A stretch of 64,000 nt of DNA, from NCBI GenBank assembly GCA_040401995.1, contig JBBANM010000018.1:1-64000 (forward strand), read 5' to 3'. Below, in pieces: positions 18,088 through 26,980 of this stretch (positions are counted from its first letter, which is position 1; each line of letters begins with the position of its first letter). Below the pieces are notes generated by a model. The model was given only the letters and a program-made list of their open reading frames with translations. It made no database searches and was not told the DNA's origin. The stretch comes from Haliscomenobacter sp040401995. Lineage in GTDB: Bacteria; Bacteroidota; Bacteroidia; Chitinophagales; Saprospiraceae. A program made the translations under genes and the position numbers.

Positions 18088-19164
18088 ATGCAAAAGTTAT
18101 ACTACATCGGAATCGCCGGATTGGTCTTTTTTGAGATCCTCAATGTGTATTTCATCATGCCCATGCCCGGCAGTCAGGAAATGCGCAGCATTGACGTGGC
18201 CTATTTCTTGTATTCCTGGCGCTGGGTGTTCCGCAGCATTTTTGGCTTGCTGATTTTGAGCGGCATCCTACAAGCTTTTCGTTTCCAAAAATGGGTGGCC
18301 ATTCCCTTCCTTTTGCTGGCCACCATTGTGACCTACGCGTTCAATTTCAAAATGACCGCTGATCACATGTTTTTACAACCCCAAACCCTCCGCATGAATA
18401 AGGCGGCCGAAAGTAAAATTCCAACTCATAAACTGGTGATTGGCGTAGTAAAAAACGGTGAAGCCCGCGCCTACCCCATCCAATTCATCGGTTATCACCA
18501 CCAGGTGCTCGACAAAATTGCTGGTCAAGCCATCATGGTCACCTATTGCACAGTTTGTCGCACCGGTCGCATTTTTGAACCGCTGGTCAATGGAAAACCC
18601 GAAACCTTCCGCTTGGTAGGGATGGATCATTTCAATGCCATGTTTGAAGACCATACCACCAAAAGCTGGTGGCGCCAAGTAAGCGGTGAAGCGATTGCGG
18701 GTAAACGCAAAGGCGAAGCGCTTCCCGAAGTTTTTTCCCAACAAATGACCCTGGCCGAGTGGCTGAAGCTGTACCCCAATAGCTTGATCATGCAACCCGA
18801 TCAGGTTTTCAAGGAAGAGTACGATGACATGAAAAAATACGACAAAGGCAAAGGAAAAAGCAGCCTTACCAAAACCGACACCCTATCCTGGAAAAAGAAA
18901 TCTTGGGTGGTAGGCGTAGTAGTAGGTAAAGAAAGTAAAGCCTTTGACTGGAACCGCTTAAAAAAAGATAAAACCATCAACGATGAGGTGGCGGGCACGC
19001 CGATCGTCATCGCCTTGGCTGCGGATACGGCCAGCTTCTTTGTTTTTGAACGCCCCAATAGCAACCTACAATTCCGCATCCATCACGATACCCTTACTGC
19101 TGGGGATCAACATTTTGACTTGCTCGGCGACCCATTGGGTGGCAACCAAGCTTCCGCTCCCTAA
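18088..19164 (+). CDS. DUF3179-family membrane-anchored protein
   Basis: The first 100 residues hold three hydrophobic segments (LYYIGIAGLVFFEILNVYFI, VFRSIFGLLILSGIL, WVAIPFLLLATIVTYAF). The remaining 250 residues form the DUF3179 domain, including 'KLVIGVVKNGEARAYPIQFIGYHHQVLDKIAG' and the conserved 'VTYCTVCRTG' with a CxxC pair. DUF3179 is of unknown function; the CxxC suggests metal or redox chemistry (inference). A Lys-rich insertion at about 250-275 (YDKGKGKSSLTK) is lineage-specific. Its position behind the TonB receptor suggests handling of the imported metal or ligand. Confidence 0.8.
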   Translation: MQKLYYIGIAGLVFFEILNVYFIMPMPGSQEMRSIDVAYFLYSWRWVFRSIFGLLILSGILQAFRFQKWVAIPFLLLATIVTYAFNFKMTADHMFLQPQTLRMNKAAESKIPTHKLVIGVVKNGEARAYPIQFIGYHHQVLDKIAGQAIMVTYCTVCRTGRIFEPLVNGKPETFRLVGMDHFNAMFEDHTTKSWWRQVSGEAIAGKRKGEALPEVFSQQMTLAEWLKLYPNSLIMQPDQVFKEEYDDMKKYDKGKGKSSLTKTDTLSWKKKSWVVGVVVGKESKAFDWNRLKKDKTINDEVAGTPIVIALAADTASFFVFERPNSNLQFRIHHDTLTAGDQHFDLLGDPLGGNQASAP

Positions 19165-19377
19165 TTGAAAAAAGTAAAAGCGTACCAAGAGTTTTGGCAC
19201 AGCTGGCAAACGTTTCATCCCAACACAGCCCGCTAATAAACAAGCATTTTATTGGGCTTCATGCCTGCACGATATTTTTATCTAAGTTTGGTCTAGTGAA
19301 TTTCCCCCGCTTTTTGGTGTTGCCAAAAAGCGGGTTTTTTATTTTTAAGTGGTAGGAATACGGCAAAAAAAATTAAC

Positions 19378-19582
19378 TATTCAGCCACTATTAAGATTCC
19401 CGAAGGGAATATATGTTGATAGAATATAGGATCCGTATTTTCCCAATCCCGAAGGGATTATATGTTTATCCTTGGCATAAAAGATAAATATATAATCCCT
19501 TCGGGATTGGGAAAAAAGACCTTAGACCGTGCTATAGATATACATTCCCTTCGGGAATAAAATAGCGCCTGGATAGTTACAA
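19378..19582. repeat. Long palindromic dispersed repeat, copy 2 (inverted)
   Basis: Core arms at 19438-19470 and 19483-19515 are complementary over 33 bp with one mismatch. The right end (GCGCCTGGATAGTTAC) matches the reverse complement of the left end of copy 1, so the two copies are inverted relative to each other and bracket 14.6-19.4 kb. Confidence 0.85.
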
Positions 19583-19617
19583 AAAAAATCCCCTGCAAAC
19601 CTAGAGGCTTACAGGGG
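19582..19617 (-). terminator. Displaced native terminator of tRNA-Ser
   Basis: On the minus strand a 12-bp stem (CCCCTGTAAGCC / GGTTTGCAGGGG, with G-U pairs) with a TCTA loop is followed by ATTTTTTTT. It lies 12 bases beyond the partial att copy at 19629, exactly where the tRNA-Ser terminator would sit before integration. Confidence 0.75.
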
Positions 19618-19628
19618 AAATCATTGTT

Positions 19629-19652
19629 TGCAGAGAAGAAGGGACTTGAACC
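19629..19652. other. attL, partial tRNA-Ser 3' end
   Basis: Positions 19629-19652 match 30113-30136 at 22 of 24 bases, including the acceptor stem and part of the T arm of tRNA-Ser. The tRNA is not continued, so this is the duplicated attachment site and not a tRNA gene. Confidence 0.85.
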
Positions 19653-19714
19653 TTTATTTTTCGTTGTTCGTCATTCATTTAAAAAAGCCCGTAAATAAAG
19701 GATTTTAGACAAAG

Positions 19715-19756
19715 AAAGCACAAAAAGAGTCAAGTAGGCGCAATAAAGCACAAAAA
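19715..19756. promoter_or_regulatory. Candidate integrase arm-type sites
   Basis: Two copies of AAAGCACAAAAA (19715-19726 and 19745-19756), spaced 30 bases apart, lie between attL and the integrase gene. Direct repeats in this position are typical of arm-binding sites of tyrosine integrases; this is an inference. Confidence 0.35.
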
Positions 19757-19782
19757 AAATGGTAACTATTTAGGAAACAAGC

Positions 19783-19790
19783 TATCTTTG
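19783..19790 (+). promoter_or_regulatory. -7 box of the integrase promoter
   Basis: TATCTTTG is a perfect match to the Bacteroidota TAnnTTTG element, 17 bases ahead of the integrase ATG. A -33 TTTG at standard spacing is not evident. Confidence 0.5.
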
Positions 19791-19806
19791 GGGAAACTTA
19801 AAGGCA

Positions 19807-21081
19807 ATGGCGAAGAAAGTCAATTTCAACCTCAAACACAACCCAGGCCAAACTGATAGCCTTGTTCTTCTTCGACTCAATTTTAACGCAAAGCGCTTCC
19901 AGATAAGCACTGGAATAACCGTTCCAACAAAACACTGGAACCCCAAAGCCCAAAGGGTTAAGGAAACCCAAGCCTTCCAATTTTACAAGCAGATAAACCA
20001 GCGCTTAAATAGCCTGGAAGCAGATACCCTTAAATTATTCTTCGACTATACCGCCCAGGGTATTACCCCAACGGTGGAACAGTTCAAAAAGGACTGGTTG
20101 GCTAGAAATAACCACATTCAGGAAGAAGAATCTGAACTAATACCATTCATCAAACAAATCATTGAAGAACGTAAAGGAATGAACAGGCCAGCAGGTAGTA
20201 TTCAAGTTTACAATAACTGTTTAGGACACCTGGAAAGTTACCAAGCCGCAAAAGGAAAGCCGCTTACTTTTGAAAGTTTAACCAAGGCATTTCTGGCAGA
20301 TTTTACAGCGTACCTTTTCAGTAAGAGCTTTTCAGATAGTTACACCCACAAAATTCTAACTACCCTAAAAATGTTTGTTCGACAGGCAGACGAAAGGGGG
20401 ATTTATAAAGACGCGCCACTGCTTAAAGCAAAACTGGAAGTAAAAAAAAGGGAAGGTGATAACGTTTACCTGAATGAAACAGAACTAAGGTATTTGTTCA
20501 ATATGCCATTAGAAGGCAGGCTGGCCAATGTGCGGGACTTATTCCTTATTGGTTGCCTTACTGGCCTTCGGTTTAGTGATTATTCCCAAATCAAACCAGA
20601 AAACATTCAGCCAGTGGAACACCTGGGTAAAACGGTTGAATGTATTGTGATAACTACTCAAAAAACCAAACAAAAGGTAGTTCTTCCAATTACAAACCCC
20701 ATGCTTCGGGGTATTTTAGAAAAGCATGGCTGGAAAGCACCTAAACGCATTTCAGGCCAGAAACTAAACGACTACTTAAAAGAGCTTTGCCAGAAGGCAG
20801 GCTTTAACCAAGACATTGAAATCAACGAATATAAGGCAGGAAAGCACGAACGTAATACTTTCAAGAAATTTGAATTGGTAACCAGCCATACAGCCAGAAG
20901 AAGCTTCGCCACCAACGCATTCAAAAGCGGTTTACCTGTTGCTAACATTATGGCTTTTACCGGACATACGACAGTAGCAAGCTTCATGAAGTACATTAAG
21001 GTAACCACAGAAGAAACAGCTGTGCTTTTATCAGAACATGAATTCTTTACCGGAAAGCCGAAGCTGAAGGTGGTAAGCTGA
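19807..21081 (+). CDS. int: Tyrosine-type site-specific integrase
   Basis: The 424-residue protein has an N-terminal arm-binding domain (to about 100), a SAM-like core-binding domain (about 110-215) and a C-terminal catalytic domain. The catalytic residues are visible: R255 in TGLRFSDY, H361 and R364 in SHTARRSFAT, H387 in FTGHTTVASF, and the nucleophile Y396 in FMKYIKV. The length and layout match Bacteroidota phage/ICE integrases. It is the first gene inside the attL end and should catalyse integration into, and excision from, the tRNA-Ser gene. Confidence 0.95.
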   Translation: MAKKVNFNLKHNPGQTDSLVLLRLNFNAKRFQISTGITVPTKHWNPKAQRVKETQAFQFYKQINQRLNSLEADTLKLFFDYTAQGITPTVEQFKKDWLARNNHIQEEESELIPFIKQIIEERKGMNRPAGSIQVYNNCLGHLESYQAAKGKPLTFESLTKAFLADFTAYLFSKSFSDSYTHKILTTLKMFVRQADERGIYKDAPLLKAKLEVKKREGDNVYLNETELRYLFNMPLEGRLANVRDLFLIGCLTGLRFSDYSQIKPENIQPVEHLGKTVECIVITTQKTKQKVVLPITNPMLRGILEKHGWKAPKRISGQKLNDYLKELCQKAGFNQDIEINEYKAGKHERNTFKKFELVTSHTARRSFATNAFKSGLPVANIMAFTGHTTVASFMKYIKVTTEETAVLLSEHEFFTGKPKLKVVS

Positions 21082-21252
21082 AAAAAAAAGTTCTTTTCAG
21101 CCTACATATCCTACACTTCCTACACTGATTTGAAAATTGTTACCTGGGGACATACGCCCAGCCGTACTACTTGAAATAAAAAACCCGCCCTGCATAGCCG
21201 GCAAGCATCAACAGAGCGGGAATTGACAAACAATTTTTAAGACTACAAATTT

Positions 21253-22812
21253 ATGAAAGTTCAGTATTCTTTACCTAAAGATGAAAGATTCTTTGGCGAC
21301 TATGCAAGTTTAGCGCCCACATTGGTAACACTGGGGTACTTAGCCCAAGTTGTAAACGCCTTAACTGAATTTGGCGTTGTTTATTCCATTGTTAAAGGCA
21401 GCCTTCAGGATTTTTTCCCGAATTACGCCCCAGTAGCTGGGTTATTTGGCGCAATTATAGGAACCGCCTTCCTTGAAGTTGGGCTAAGAAAATTTATCCC
21501 TTACTCTGTTCGTGCGATTCTTTACGAACGCTTTGCTGGCCTTCATTTGTTTATTTCCTGCTTTATCTTTGCCATAACTTTTGGCCTGCTGGGTTCTGGC
21601 CTTTTCTTATCATTTCATGGTAGCAAAGAATTGGTAAGGGTTACAGCATCAAAGCCGAAGCTGGAAAGCCTGGGCAGAACAGATAGTACTTCAGCATCAC
21701 AAAAAGCCGAAGCCTTCAGGCGATATTCAGCCGACAGCCAGGAAGTAACAAAACGGTTTACCCCCATCAATTCAGCACTGAAAGCCAAGTATGCAGCCCA
21801 ACTTCAGCAGGAACGCCAACAGCTGGCCAGATGGGAAGCAGAGGGTATAACATACCGTGGGAAAACAATGACAGCCAAGGCCAGAATAAGTGCAATACAA
21901 GCCCAAGAAGCCAGCGAAATAGCCAGCCTAGAACAAAGAAAGGCTGAAGCCCAGGAAGCATCCCTGAAGACGAGAAACATATCTTTAGCCGCAATTGAAG
22001 CCGAATACAGCCAGCAGCGCCTGAAGATTGAACAAAAGAATAGCCACGCTAAAGCCAGCACCGAAAACCAAGTCAATAATTATAGTGGTGGGCTTGCTTG
22101 GTTTACCGTCGTTTGTCACTTGGTTTTATTGCTTTCGATAACCATTCACGAAATCCACAAAAAAGGTTCAGCCATTGAAGAAGTAGCACTTCCCAATCAA
22201 TATTTCTTCAGTCAAAGTATTGCCGCTGAATTCTGGGAAATGGTGAGCGACAAAATAAACTATCATCTACGTGCCTTCATTCGTAAACAGGCAGCCCGAA
22301 CGCCTGAACCGCCAGCACCCGAAGAACCGCCCACACTTTGGGAAATTGCCCAGCAAGGAATGAAACGAAAAACCCCAGGCCAGGAAGCAGGTAATGAGCA
22401 GCAGGAAGAAACTGGATATAGTTCTTTGTTCGAAGGGGTATTTTCCAGAAACGGATACCCTTTACAAAACGGACACAGCACCGGGAACGGAATACACATA
22501 GATAATTCAACCACTACCATAACTGAACCCCAGGAACGAAGGCCAATAGGTTTTAATACGCCTATAATGCATTCCATTAATAACGAATTGCATTATGAAA
22601 CACCCGAAGTATTAACCGAAGTAGTGGAAGTGGACAAATCAAAAAAGCCCTGCCAACACTGCAAAACGATGTTTAGGCCAAAAACAACATGGCAGAAATT
22701 TTGTACGACTGATTGCAGGGAAGCATTCCACGAAGCTAAGCATGGCCAGCCCTTTAAGCCTGGGGAATATCACAAGGGCAGAAAGAATTCTAACAGCCAA
22801 AAGGGGAATTAA
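21253..22812 (+). CDS. Hypothetical membrane protein with coiled coil and C-terminal zinc motif
   Basis: I do not recognise this 519-residue protein. The N-terminal 125 residues contain three hydrophobic segments (about 20-45, 60-78, 95-118). A long charged coiled-coil-like region follows (about 140-275, many Q, E, A and R), then a fourth membrane segment (WFTVVCHLVLLLSITI, about 282-298). The tail is Pro/Glu-rich and ends in a CxxC...CxxxC zinc-ribbon-like motif (PCQHCKTMF and FCTTDC, about 467-490). A protein anchored in the membrane that also binds nucleic acid would fit, but this is conjecture. It lies between the integrase and the replication module of the element. Confidence 0.6.
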   Translation: MKVQYSLPKDERFFGDYASLAPTLVTLGYLAQVVNALTEFGVVYSIVKGSLQDFFPNYAPVAGLFGAIIGTAFLEVGLRKFIPYSVRAILYERFAGLHLFISCFIFAITFGLLGSGLFLSFHGSKELVRVTASKPKLESLGRTDSTSASQKAEAFRRYSADSQEVTKRFTPINSALKAKYAAQLQQERQQLARWEAEGITYRGKTMTAKARISAIQAQEASEIASLEQRKAEAQEASLKTRNISLAAIEAEYSQQRLKIEQKNSHAKASTENQVNNYSGGLAWFTVVCHLVLLLSITIHEIHKKGSAIEEVALPNQYFFSQSIAAEFWEMVSDKINYHLRAFIRKQAARTPEPPAPEEPPTLWEIAQQGMKRKTPGQEAGNEQQEETGYSSLFEGVFSRNGYPLQNGHSTGNGIHIDNSTTTITEPQERRPIGFNTPIMHSINNELHYETPEVLTEVVEVDKSKKPCQHCKTMFRPKTTWQKFCTTDCREAFHEAKHGQPFKPGEYHKGRKNSNSQKGN

Positions 22813-22871
22813 ACTATTTTCAGAAAAAGGGGGGAAGCCGCTAAACTTTCCCCCCTTCAAAAAAATCGATA

Positions 22872-23888
22872 ATGGACAAAGCTAAAATAACTGAAATAGT
22901 ACACCAAGCATCCTTGGATATAAAAACCTTGTTTCCGACTTGGTACGCGAACAGAGAGGTTGATAAAACCATCATCACAAGTAAAATAGATGAATGGGAA
23001 AGATACATTGACAAAAGGCAAAATGAAATACGCATTGGTATAATCACCAACGTAAGGCTTACCGAAGAACTTACGGAAAACATTGAAAAAGCATATAATC
23101 TATTTCATGAAATCTCAAAAGAAGGTGAGTCAAATACACACATTATTAGCGACATGCCTCATAATTTCATTGAATTCATATTGATTTGTGACATAAAATT
23201 ATGCCAGAGTTTCCTGGATTTTATAAATAGTACCCATCCAACACCAAAGCCAGCTCGACAGGAAGCCACAACCAAAATATGGGCTTTGAACCTAACTGAA
23301 TTGCAGCAAAAGAAGTACGAAGAAACACTGGGGATGGGAGCGCTAATGTTAAAGCTTCAAAGTGGACGCCGAATAGGTGGAGAAAAAGCCCTGGAAGAAG
23401 CCCTGGAGCGCGCTGCAAATGAAAAGCGGGAAGTATTTGGCCACACATTAGCGAACCACAGTGCAAGCCTTCCATTTGAAGCCCAGCAAGCCCTGGCTGA
23501 AGAACTGCTTACCTTCTGTCAGGGGGAATACTCCGAAGAAGATTGTGCCTATTTAAGAATAAGCGTTGCAAGGTTTTTTCAAAAGAATTCCCCGAAGCCA
23601 GAAAAGCAAGAAGCCAATACTAAGAAATGGGCTTTGTTCTACTGGTTCCTAATGGACGCTAATGTGATGCCTGAAATTAGGGGTGCAAAGAAAAGCCTTA
23701 AAGAATTAGCCCAAAAGCATAACCTGGGGGAAGATAACTTTTACCAAACGTTTAATGCAGTCAATCAAGATAGAGCTAAAAACCCTATGAAGGTTGACAT
23801 TCTAAAAGAAGTTATTCCAATGCTGGAGGAATACCCAGAGGCAAGGGCTAAAGCTGAATTAGAGCTGAAAAAGTACGCCAAAGAATAA
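22872..23888 (+). CDS. Hypothetical protein of the integrative element
   Basis: This 338-residue protein has no signal peptide or membrane segment. The N-terminal 125 residues are helical and charged. Two similar short segments, 'TTKIWALNLTELQQKKYEE' (about 133) and 'NTKKWALFYWFLMDAN' (about 248), each follow a Lys/Pro-rich linker (PKPARQEA, PKPEKQEA), suggesting an internal duplication. The last 90 residues ('KKSLKELAQKHNLGEDNFYQTFNAV') look like a small helical domain of the kind found in Bacteroidota mobile-element proteins. No function can be assigned. Confidence 0.6.
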   Translation: MDKAKITEIVHQASLDIKTLFPTWYANREVDKTIITSKIDEWERYIDKRQNEIRIGIITNVRLTEELTENIEKAYNLFHEISKEGESNTHIISDMPHNFIEFILICDIKLCQSFLDFINSTHPTPKPARQEATTKIWALNLTELQQKKYEETLGMGALMLKLQSGRRIGGEKALEEALERAANEKREVFGHTLANHSASLPFEAQQALAEELLTFCQGEYSEEDCAYLRISVARFFQKNSPKPEKQEANTKKWALFYWFLMDANVMPEIRGAKKSLKELAQKHNLGEDNFYQTFNAVNQDRAKNPMKVDILKEVIPMLEEYPEARAKAELELKKYAKE

Positions 23889-23925
23889 AGTTACCCCATT
23901 CAGTTACCCGGTAACCATAGGTAAC
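23889..23925. promoter_or_regulatory. GGTAACC operator-like cluster
   Basis: GTTACC at 23889 and 23902 and GGTAACC at 23909 and 23919 give four related half-sites in 37 bases, including a dyad GTTACC-C-GGTAAC. They sit directly upstream of the HTH gene and are a plausible binding site for a regulator of the element. Confidence 0.45.
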
Positions 23926-23940
23926 CAGCACATAACAGCC

Positions 23941-23970
23941 TCATATTGCACAAAAAATAGCGCAATATGA
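23941..23970 (+). promoter_or_regulatory. Dyad overlapping HTH gene start codon
   Basis: TCATATTGC (23941-23949) and GCAATATGA (23962-23970) are perfect 9-bp inverted arms with a 12-base spacer. The ATG of the HTH gene (23967) lies in the right arm, so an operator or a start-codon-sequestering mRNA hairpin would both repress it. Confidence 0.45.
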
Positions 23971-24257
23971 ATTCTACACTGGCAGTAATTGACACCGAAG
24001 TATTCTTCCAACGACTGGAAGAAATCATTGAAGCCAAACTTCAAAAATTTCCAGAACAACAGCCGGAAGGGGATGCCCTGCCCGAACTGCTTACCCGTAG
24101 GCAGACAGCCGATTTTTTGTCTGTTTCCCTGGGGACGCTGGACAACTTGGCCAGGGCTGGAATAGTGCAAAAGCATTACCTGGGCAGTTCGCCAAGATTC
24201 AAGCGGGAAGAAGTTCGAAAGGCTTTCGAAAGCTGGAAGAAATACCGGCATGTTTAA
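23967..24257 (+). CDS. MerR-type helix-turn-helix protein, excisionase-like
   Basis: The 96-residue protein has an N-terminal acidic helix and a C-terminal HTH_17-type domain: 'LLTRRQTADFLSVSLGTLDNLARAGIV' then 'YLGSSPRFKREEVRKAFESW'. The pattern with a winged RF/K segment is that of excisionase and related element-borne regulators. It overlaps the DUF3987 start by eight bases and is therefore translationally linked to it. It may direct excision or control of the replication module. Confidence 0.75.
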   Translation: MNSTLAVIDTEVFFQRLEEIIEAKLQKFPEQQPEGDALPELLTRRQTADFLSVSLGTLDNLARAGIVQKHYLGSSPRFKREEVRKAFESWKKYRHV

Positions 24258-25722
24258 CAAACTTCAAAATTTTACAGCAATGGACAACAGTAGTATAAAA
24301 ATAAACATACCTCATGGTCTAGACTTAAATGAACTGGATATGAAGCCGGGGGAAGGCACAAAAAGGAAGGCAGAGCTTTCGATTATTAGGGGCAAACCAT
24401 TAGAGGAAACCCAAACTAACGTTTTCCCAATTGAAGTATTCCCCTTGCGCGTTCAACAGATTATTTCAGATACAAACGAAAATTTGAATTTTCCCATTGA
24501 CTTTATCGGGGCTTCAATACTTTTTGCCGCTTCGGTTGCAGTTGGAAACACGTACAGGATTGAAGTGAAAACAGGCTGGGTGGAAAGCGCGGTTTTATAT
24601 CTTGCTATTGTAGGGCGTGCAGGAACAAATAAGAGTCATCCGCTAAGTTTTGCATTAAAACCGATAATTGAGCAAGACAGTATAGCTTATCGGGCATACG
24701 AACAGCAAAGGCAGGAATTTGATAGGTTAGTGAATCTTTCAAAAAAAGAAAAGGAAGTACAAGGGGTTGATGAACCTTTAAAACCAGTTTGGGAAAAATG
24801 TTTGCTTTCTGACTTCACACCGGAAGCCCTGGCCGAAGTTCATAAATTCAATCAAAGGGGTATAGGCGTTTACGTAGATGAGCTGGCCGGATGGTTTAAA
24901 AATTTCAATCGGTATTCCAAAGGGAGCGAAATGGAATTTTGGTTAAGCGCCTGGAATAGTAAGCCAATAAACATAGACAGAAAAACAGGCGAACCAGTAT
25001 TTATACCCTTGCCATTTATTTCGGTTGCCGGAACAATTCAAAATGGGATACTTAATGAACTTGCAAAGGAAAGCCGAACGCAAAACGGGTTCATTGATAG
25101 GATACTATTTGTAATTCCCGATGGCATAAAAAAAGAGTATTGGAACGATACAGATATTAATCCCGCTACAATTGAAAGCTGGCATAACATAATTTCAACC
25201 CTATTAACCCAATCGGTTGCCACAGACGACAATTTAAACCCAAGCCCCCAAGTATTAAAGTTTACACCCGAAGCAAAGCTTTTACTATTTGAGTGGCAAA
25301 AAAAGAATGCGGACGAATGCAACAACGCGGAAAACGAGGCAATAAGTGGTATTTATTCGAAGCTGGAAATGTACGCTATCCGATTGGCTTTAATACTCGA
25401 ATTGCTAAAGTTTGCTTGTAATGAAAGCACCAAGGATGCAGTAGGTATTGATTCCGTACGTGGGGCTCTAGCACTGATAAAATATTTTAAAAATTCAGCG
25501 ATGAAAGTTCATTCGATTATTTCAAATACCAGCCCGCTGGATAAACACCCATCCGACAAACAAGCTCTTTATAAAGCTTTGCCTGACAATTTTACAACTG
25601 AAATAGGTTTAAAGATAGCCGAAGAGTTTGGGGTTGCAGAAAGGACTTTCAAACGGTTTTTGAACGAAAAAGATTTATTCGAACGCATAAGCAGAGGGGA
25701 ATATGAAAAACGAAATTATTAA
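24250..25722 (+). CDS. DUF3987-family protein (helicase/primase-like)
   Basis: The 490-residue protein has 'FPLRVQQIISDTNENLNFPIDFIGASILFAASVAVG', an A-type nucleotide loop variant 'IVGRAGTNKS' at about residue 121, 'DFTPEALAEV', 'IGVYVDELAGWFKNFNRY', and 'FISVAGTIQNGILNELA'. It resembles DUF3987 proteins, which occur in Bacteroidota mobile elements next to primase-type genes. The ATG at 24280 (MDNSSIKINIPHG) is an alternative start that avoids overlap with the upstream gene. It is followed by the iteron tract and the BT4734-like gene, together forming a probable DNA-processing module. Confidence 0.8.
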   Translation: MFNKLQNFTAMDNSSIKINIPHGLDLNELDMKPGEGTKRKAELSIIRGKPLEETQTNVFPIEVFPLRVQQIISDTNENLNFPIDFIGASILFAASVAVGNTYRIEVKTGWVESAVLYLAIVGRAGTNKSHPLSFALKPIIEQDSIAYRAYEQQRQEFDRLVNLSKKEKEVQGVDEPLKPVWEKCLLSDFTPEALAEVHKFNQRGIGVYVDELAGWFKNFNRYSKGSEMEFWLSAWNSKPINIDRKTGEPVFIPLPFISVAGTIQNGILNELAKESRTQNGFIDRILFVIPDGIKKEYWNDTDINPATIESWHNIISTLLTQSVATDDNLNPSPQVLKFTPEAKLLLFEWQKKNADECNNAENEAISGIYSKLEMYAIRLALILELLKFACNESTKDAVGIDSVRGALALIKYFKNSAMKVHSIISNTSPLDKHPSDKQALYKALPDNFTTEIGLKIAEEFGVAERTFKRFLNEKDLFERISRGEYEKRNY

Positions 25723-25816
25723 TTGGCATTTGGCATTTGCGGCACAAACGACACGAATGGCACAAACAAAAATGCCACTTATGCCACTAATGCCACTTGT
25801 GCCAAGTGCCAAACGG
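25723..25816. repeat. Iteron-like 9-bp repeats, candidate replication origin
   Basis: The right half reads as contiguous 9-bp units beginning ATGCCACTT (25772), ATGCCACTA (25781), ATGCCACTT (25790), GTGCCAAGT (25799). The left half has inverted TTGGCA and GGCACAAAC units (25723-25768), so TGCCA motifs face TGGCA motifs. The tract lies between the DUF3987 and BT4734-like genes in the element. Confidence 0.65.
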
Positions 25817-25836
25817 TTTTAAAGAAATAATACTCG

Positions 25837-26979
25837 ATGGATACAATGATTCAAAATAGCATTCTAAACGTGGAAGTTTCTGCCTGGGGTTCTTACTTTG
25901 AAGCCAAGAACCCAAAGCCTGTTAACCTCATGCAGTGGTTAAATTCTTCCAAATACGCCGTCCAGGTGACAGCAATACGGAAGGCAGTCACTAAGCAGGA
26001 ACGCGACGCAATGAAAGCCAAGCTTCCTGCCATCACGCCCAGTGGAACGTTCAGCAGTCGGGAAGAAGGTGGGCTACTTCAGCATTCTGGTTTAATTCAA
26101 ATTGACATCGATTCAAAAGAAAATACCCACATCACCAACTTCGGAGAATTGAAGGAACAGCTGGCCAATGTACAAAACATCGCCTACCTGGGGTATAGTG
26201 TTTCAGGTGAGGGGTTCTGGGGCCTTGTACCAATACTTTACCCGGATAAGCACAAACAGCACTTTACAGCCCTTAAAAAAGATTTCCTGGCCTGGGGTAT
26301 AGTTTTGGACGAAAAACCCGGAAACGTGGCCAGTCTTCGGGGTTATTCCTGGGATCCTGAAGGGTATTTCAACCACAATGCAGTGCCTTATTCAAAATTG
26401 CATGAAGCAAAGCCTGAAGCCTACAAACCTAATCCTTCAGTGCGTTTTGAAGCCAGTTCTGAAAGTGAAAAGGTGGAAGCAGTACTTAAACAAATTGAAG
26501 GTAAAAGCTTTGATATTACCGAAGGTTATGGAAATTGGTTTTCCCTTGGTTGTGCCCTGGCCAACGAATTCCACGAAACGGGAAGGGACTACTTCCACCG
26601 GATAAGCCAATTTAACAAAGCATATAGCCAACGGGAAACTGACAACCAGTTTAACCGCTGTCTAAGCGGAAGGTATAGATTCACCCTGGCCACATTCTTT
26701 GAGGTAGCCAAACAGCATGGGTTCACCTGGAAGGAAGTTCTGGTTAAACCAAGTGCCAAGCCAGCGCCCAGGGCAACCAGCGCCCAGGACATTGCACCGA
26801 AGCCCCAGGAACAGGAAGCGTTTGGCCTTCCCCCTGGAATGAAGCTAGTAAACAAGGTTCTGGAAGTTGATGGCCTTCCTTTTGAATGGCTTAACAAAGA
26901 AGAACGAGCCGACGCGAAGGAACGAATGAAAGGGAACGAACTTCAGATAATGGAACAACTTAACCAAAATCTAAATTGA
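25837..26979 (+). CDS. BT4734/VirE-N-like primase-type protein with PriCT-2-like domain
   Basis: Residues about 20-185 resemble the BT4734/BF3469 (VirE N-terminal-like) domain: 'LPAITPSGTF', 'LLQHSGLIQIDIDSKEN', 'LGYSVSGEGFWGLVPI', 'WGIVLDEKPGNVASLRGYSWDPEGYFN'. The D-I-D pair is a probable metal site of an AEP-like fold. Residues about 210-300 ('VLKQIEGKSFDITEGYGNWFSLGCALANEFHETGRDYFHRIS') resemble PriCT-2. The C-terminus is Pro-rich and charged. These domains are usually found with DUF3987 in one protein or adjacent; here they are adjacent, split by the iteron tract. The role is likely initiation of element replication (inference). Confidence 0.8.
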   Translation: MDTMIQNSILNVEVSAWGSYFEAKNPKPVNLMQWLNSSKYAVQVTAIRKAVTKQERDAMKAKLPAITPSGTFSSREEGGLLQHSGLIQIDIDSKENTHITNFGELKEQLANVQNIAYLGYSVSGEGFWGLVPILYPDKHKQHFTALKKDFLAWGIVLDEKPGNVASLRGYSWDPEGYFNHNAVPYSKLHEAKPEAYKPNPSVRFEASSESEKVEAVLKQIEGKSFDITEGYGNWFSLGCALANEFHETGRDYFHRISQFNKAYSQRETDNQFNRCLSGRYRFTLATFFEVAKQHGFTWKEVLVKPSAKPAPRATSAQDIAPKPQEQEAFGLPPGMKLVNKVLEVDGLPFEWLNKEERADAKERMKGNELQIMEQLNQNLN

Positions 26980-26980
26980 T

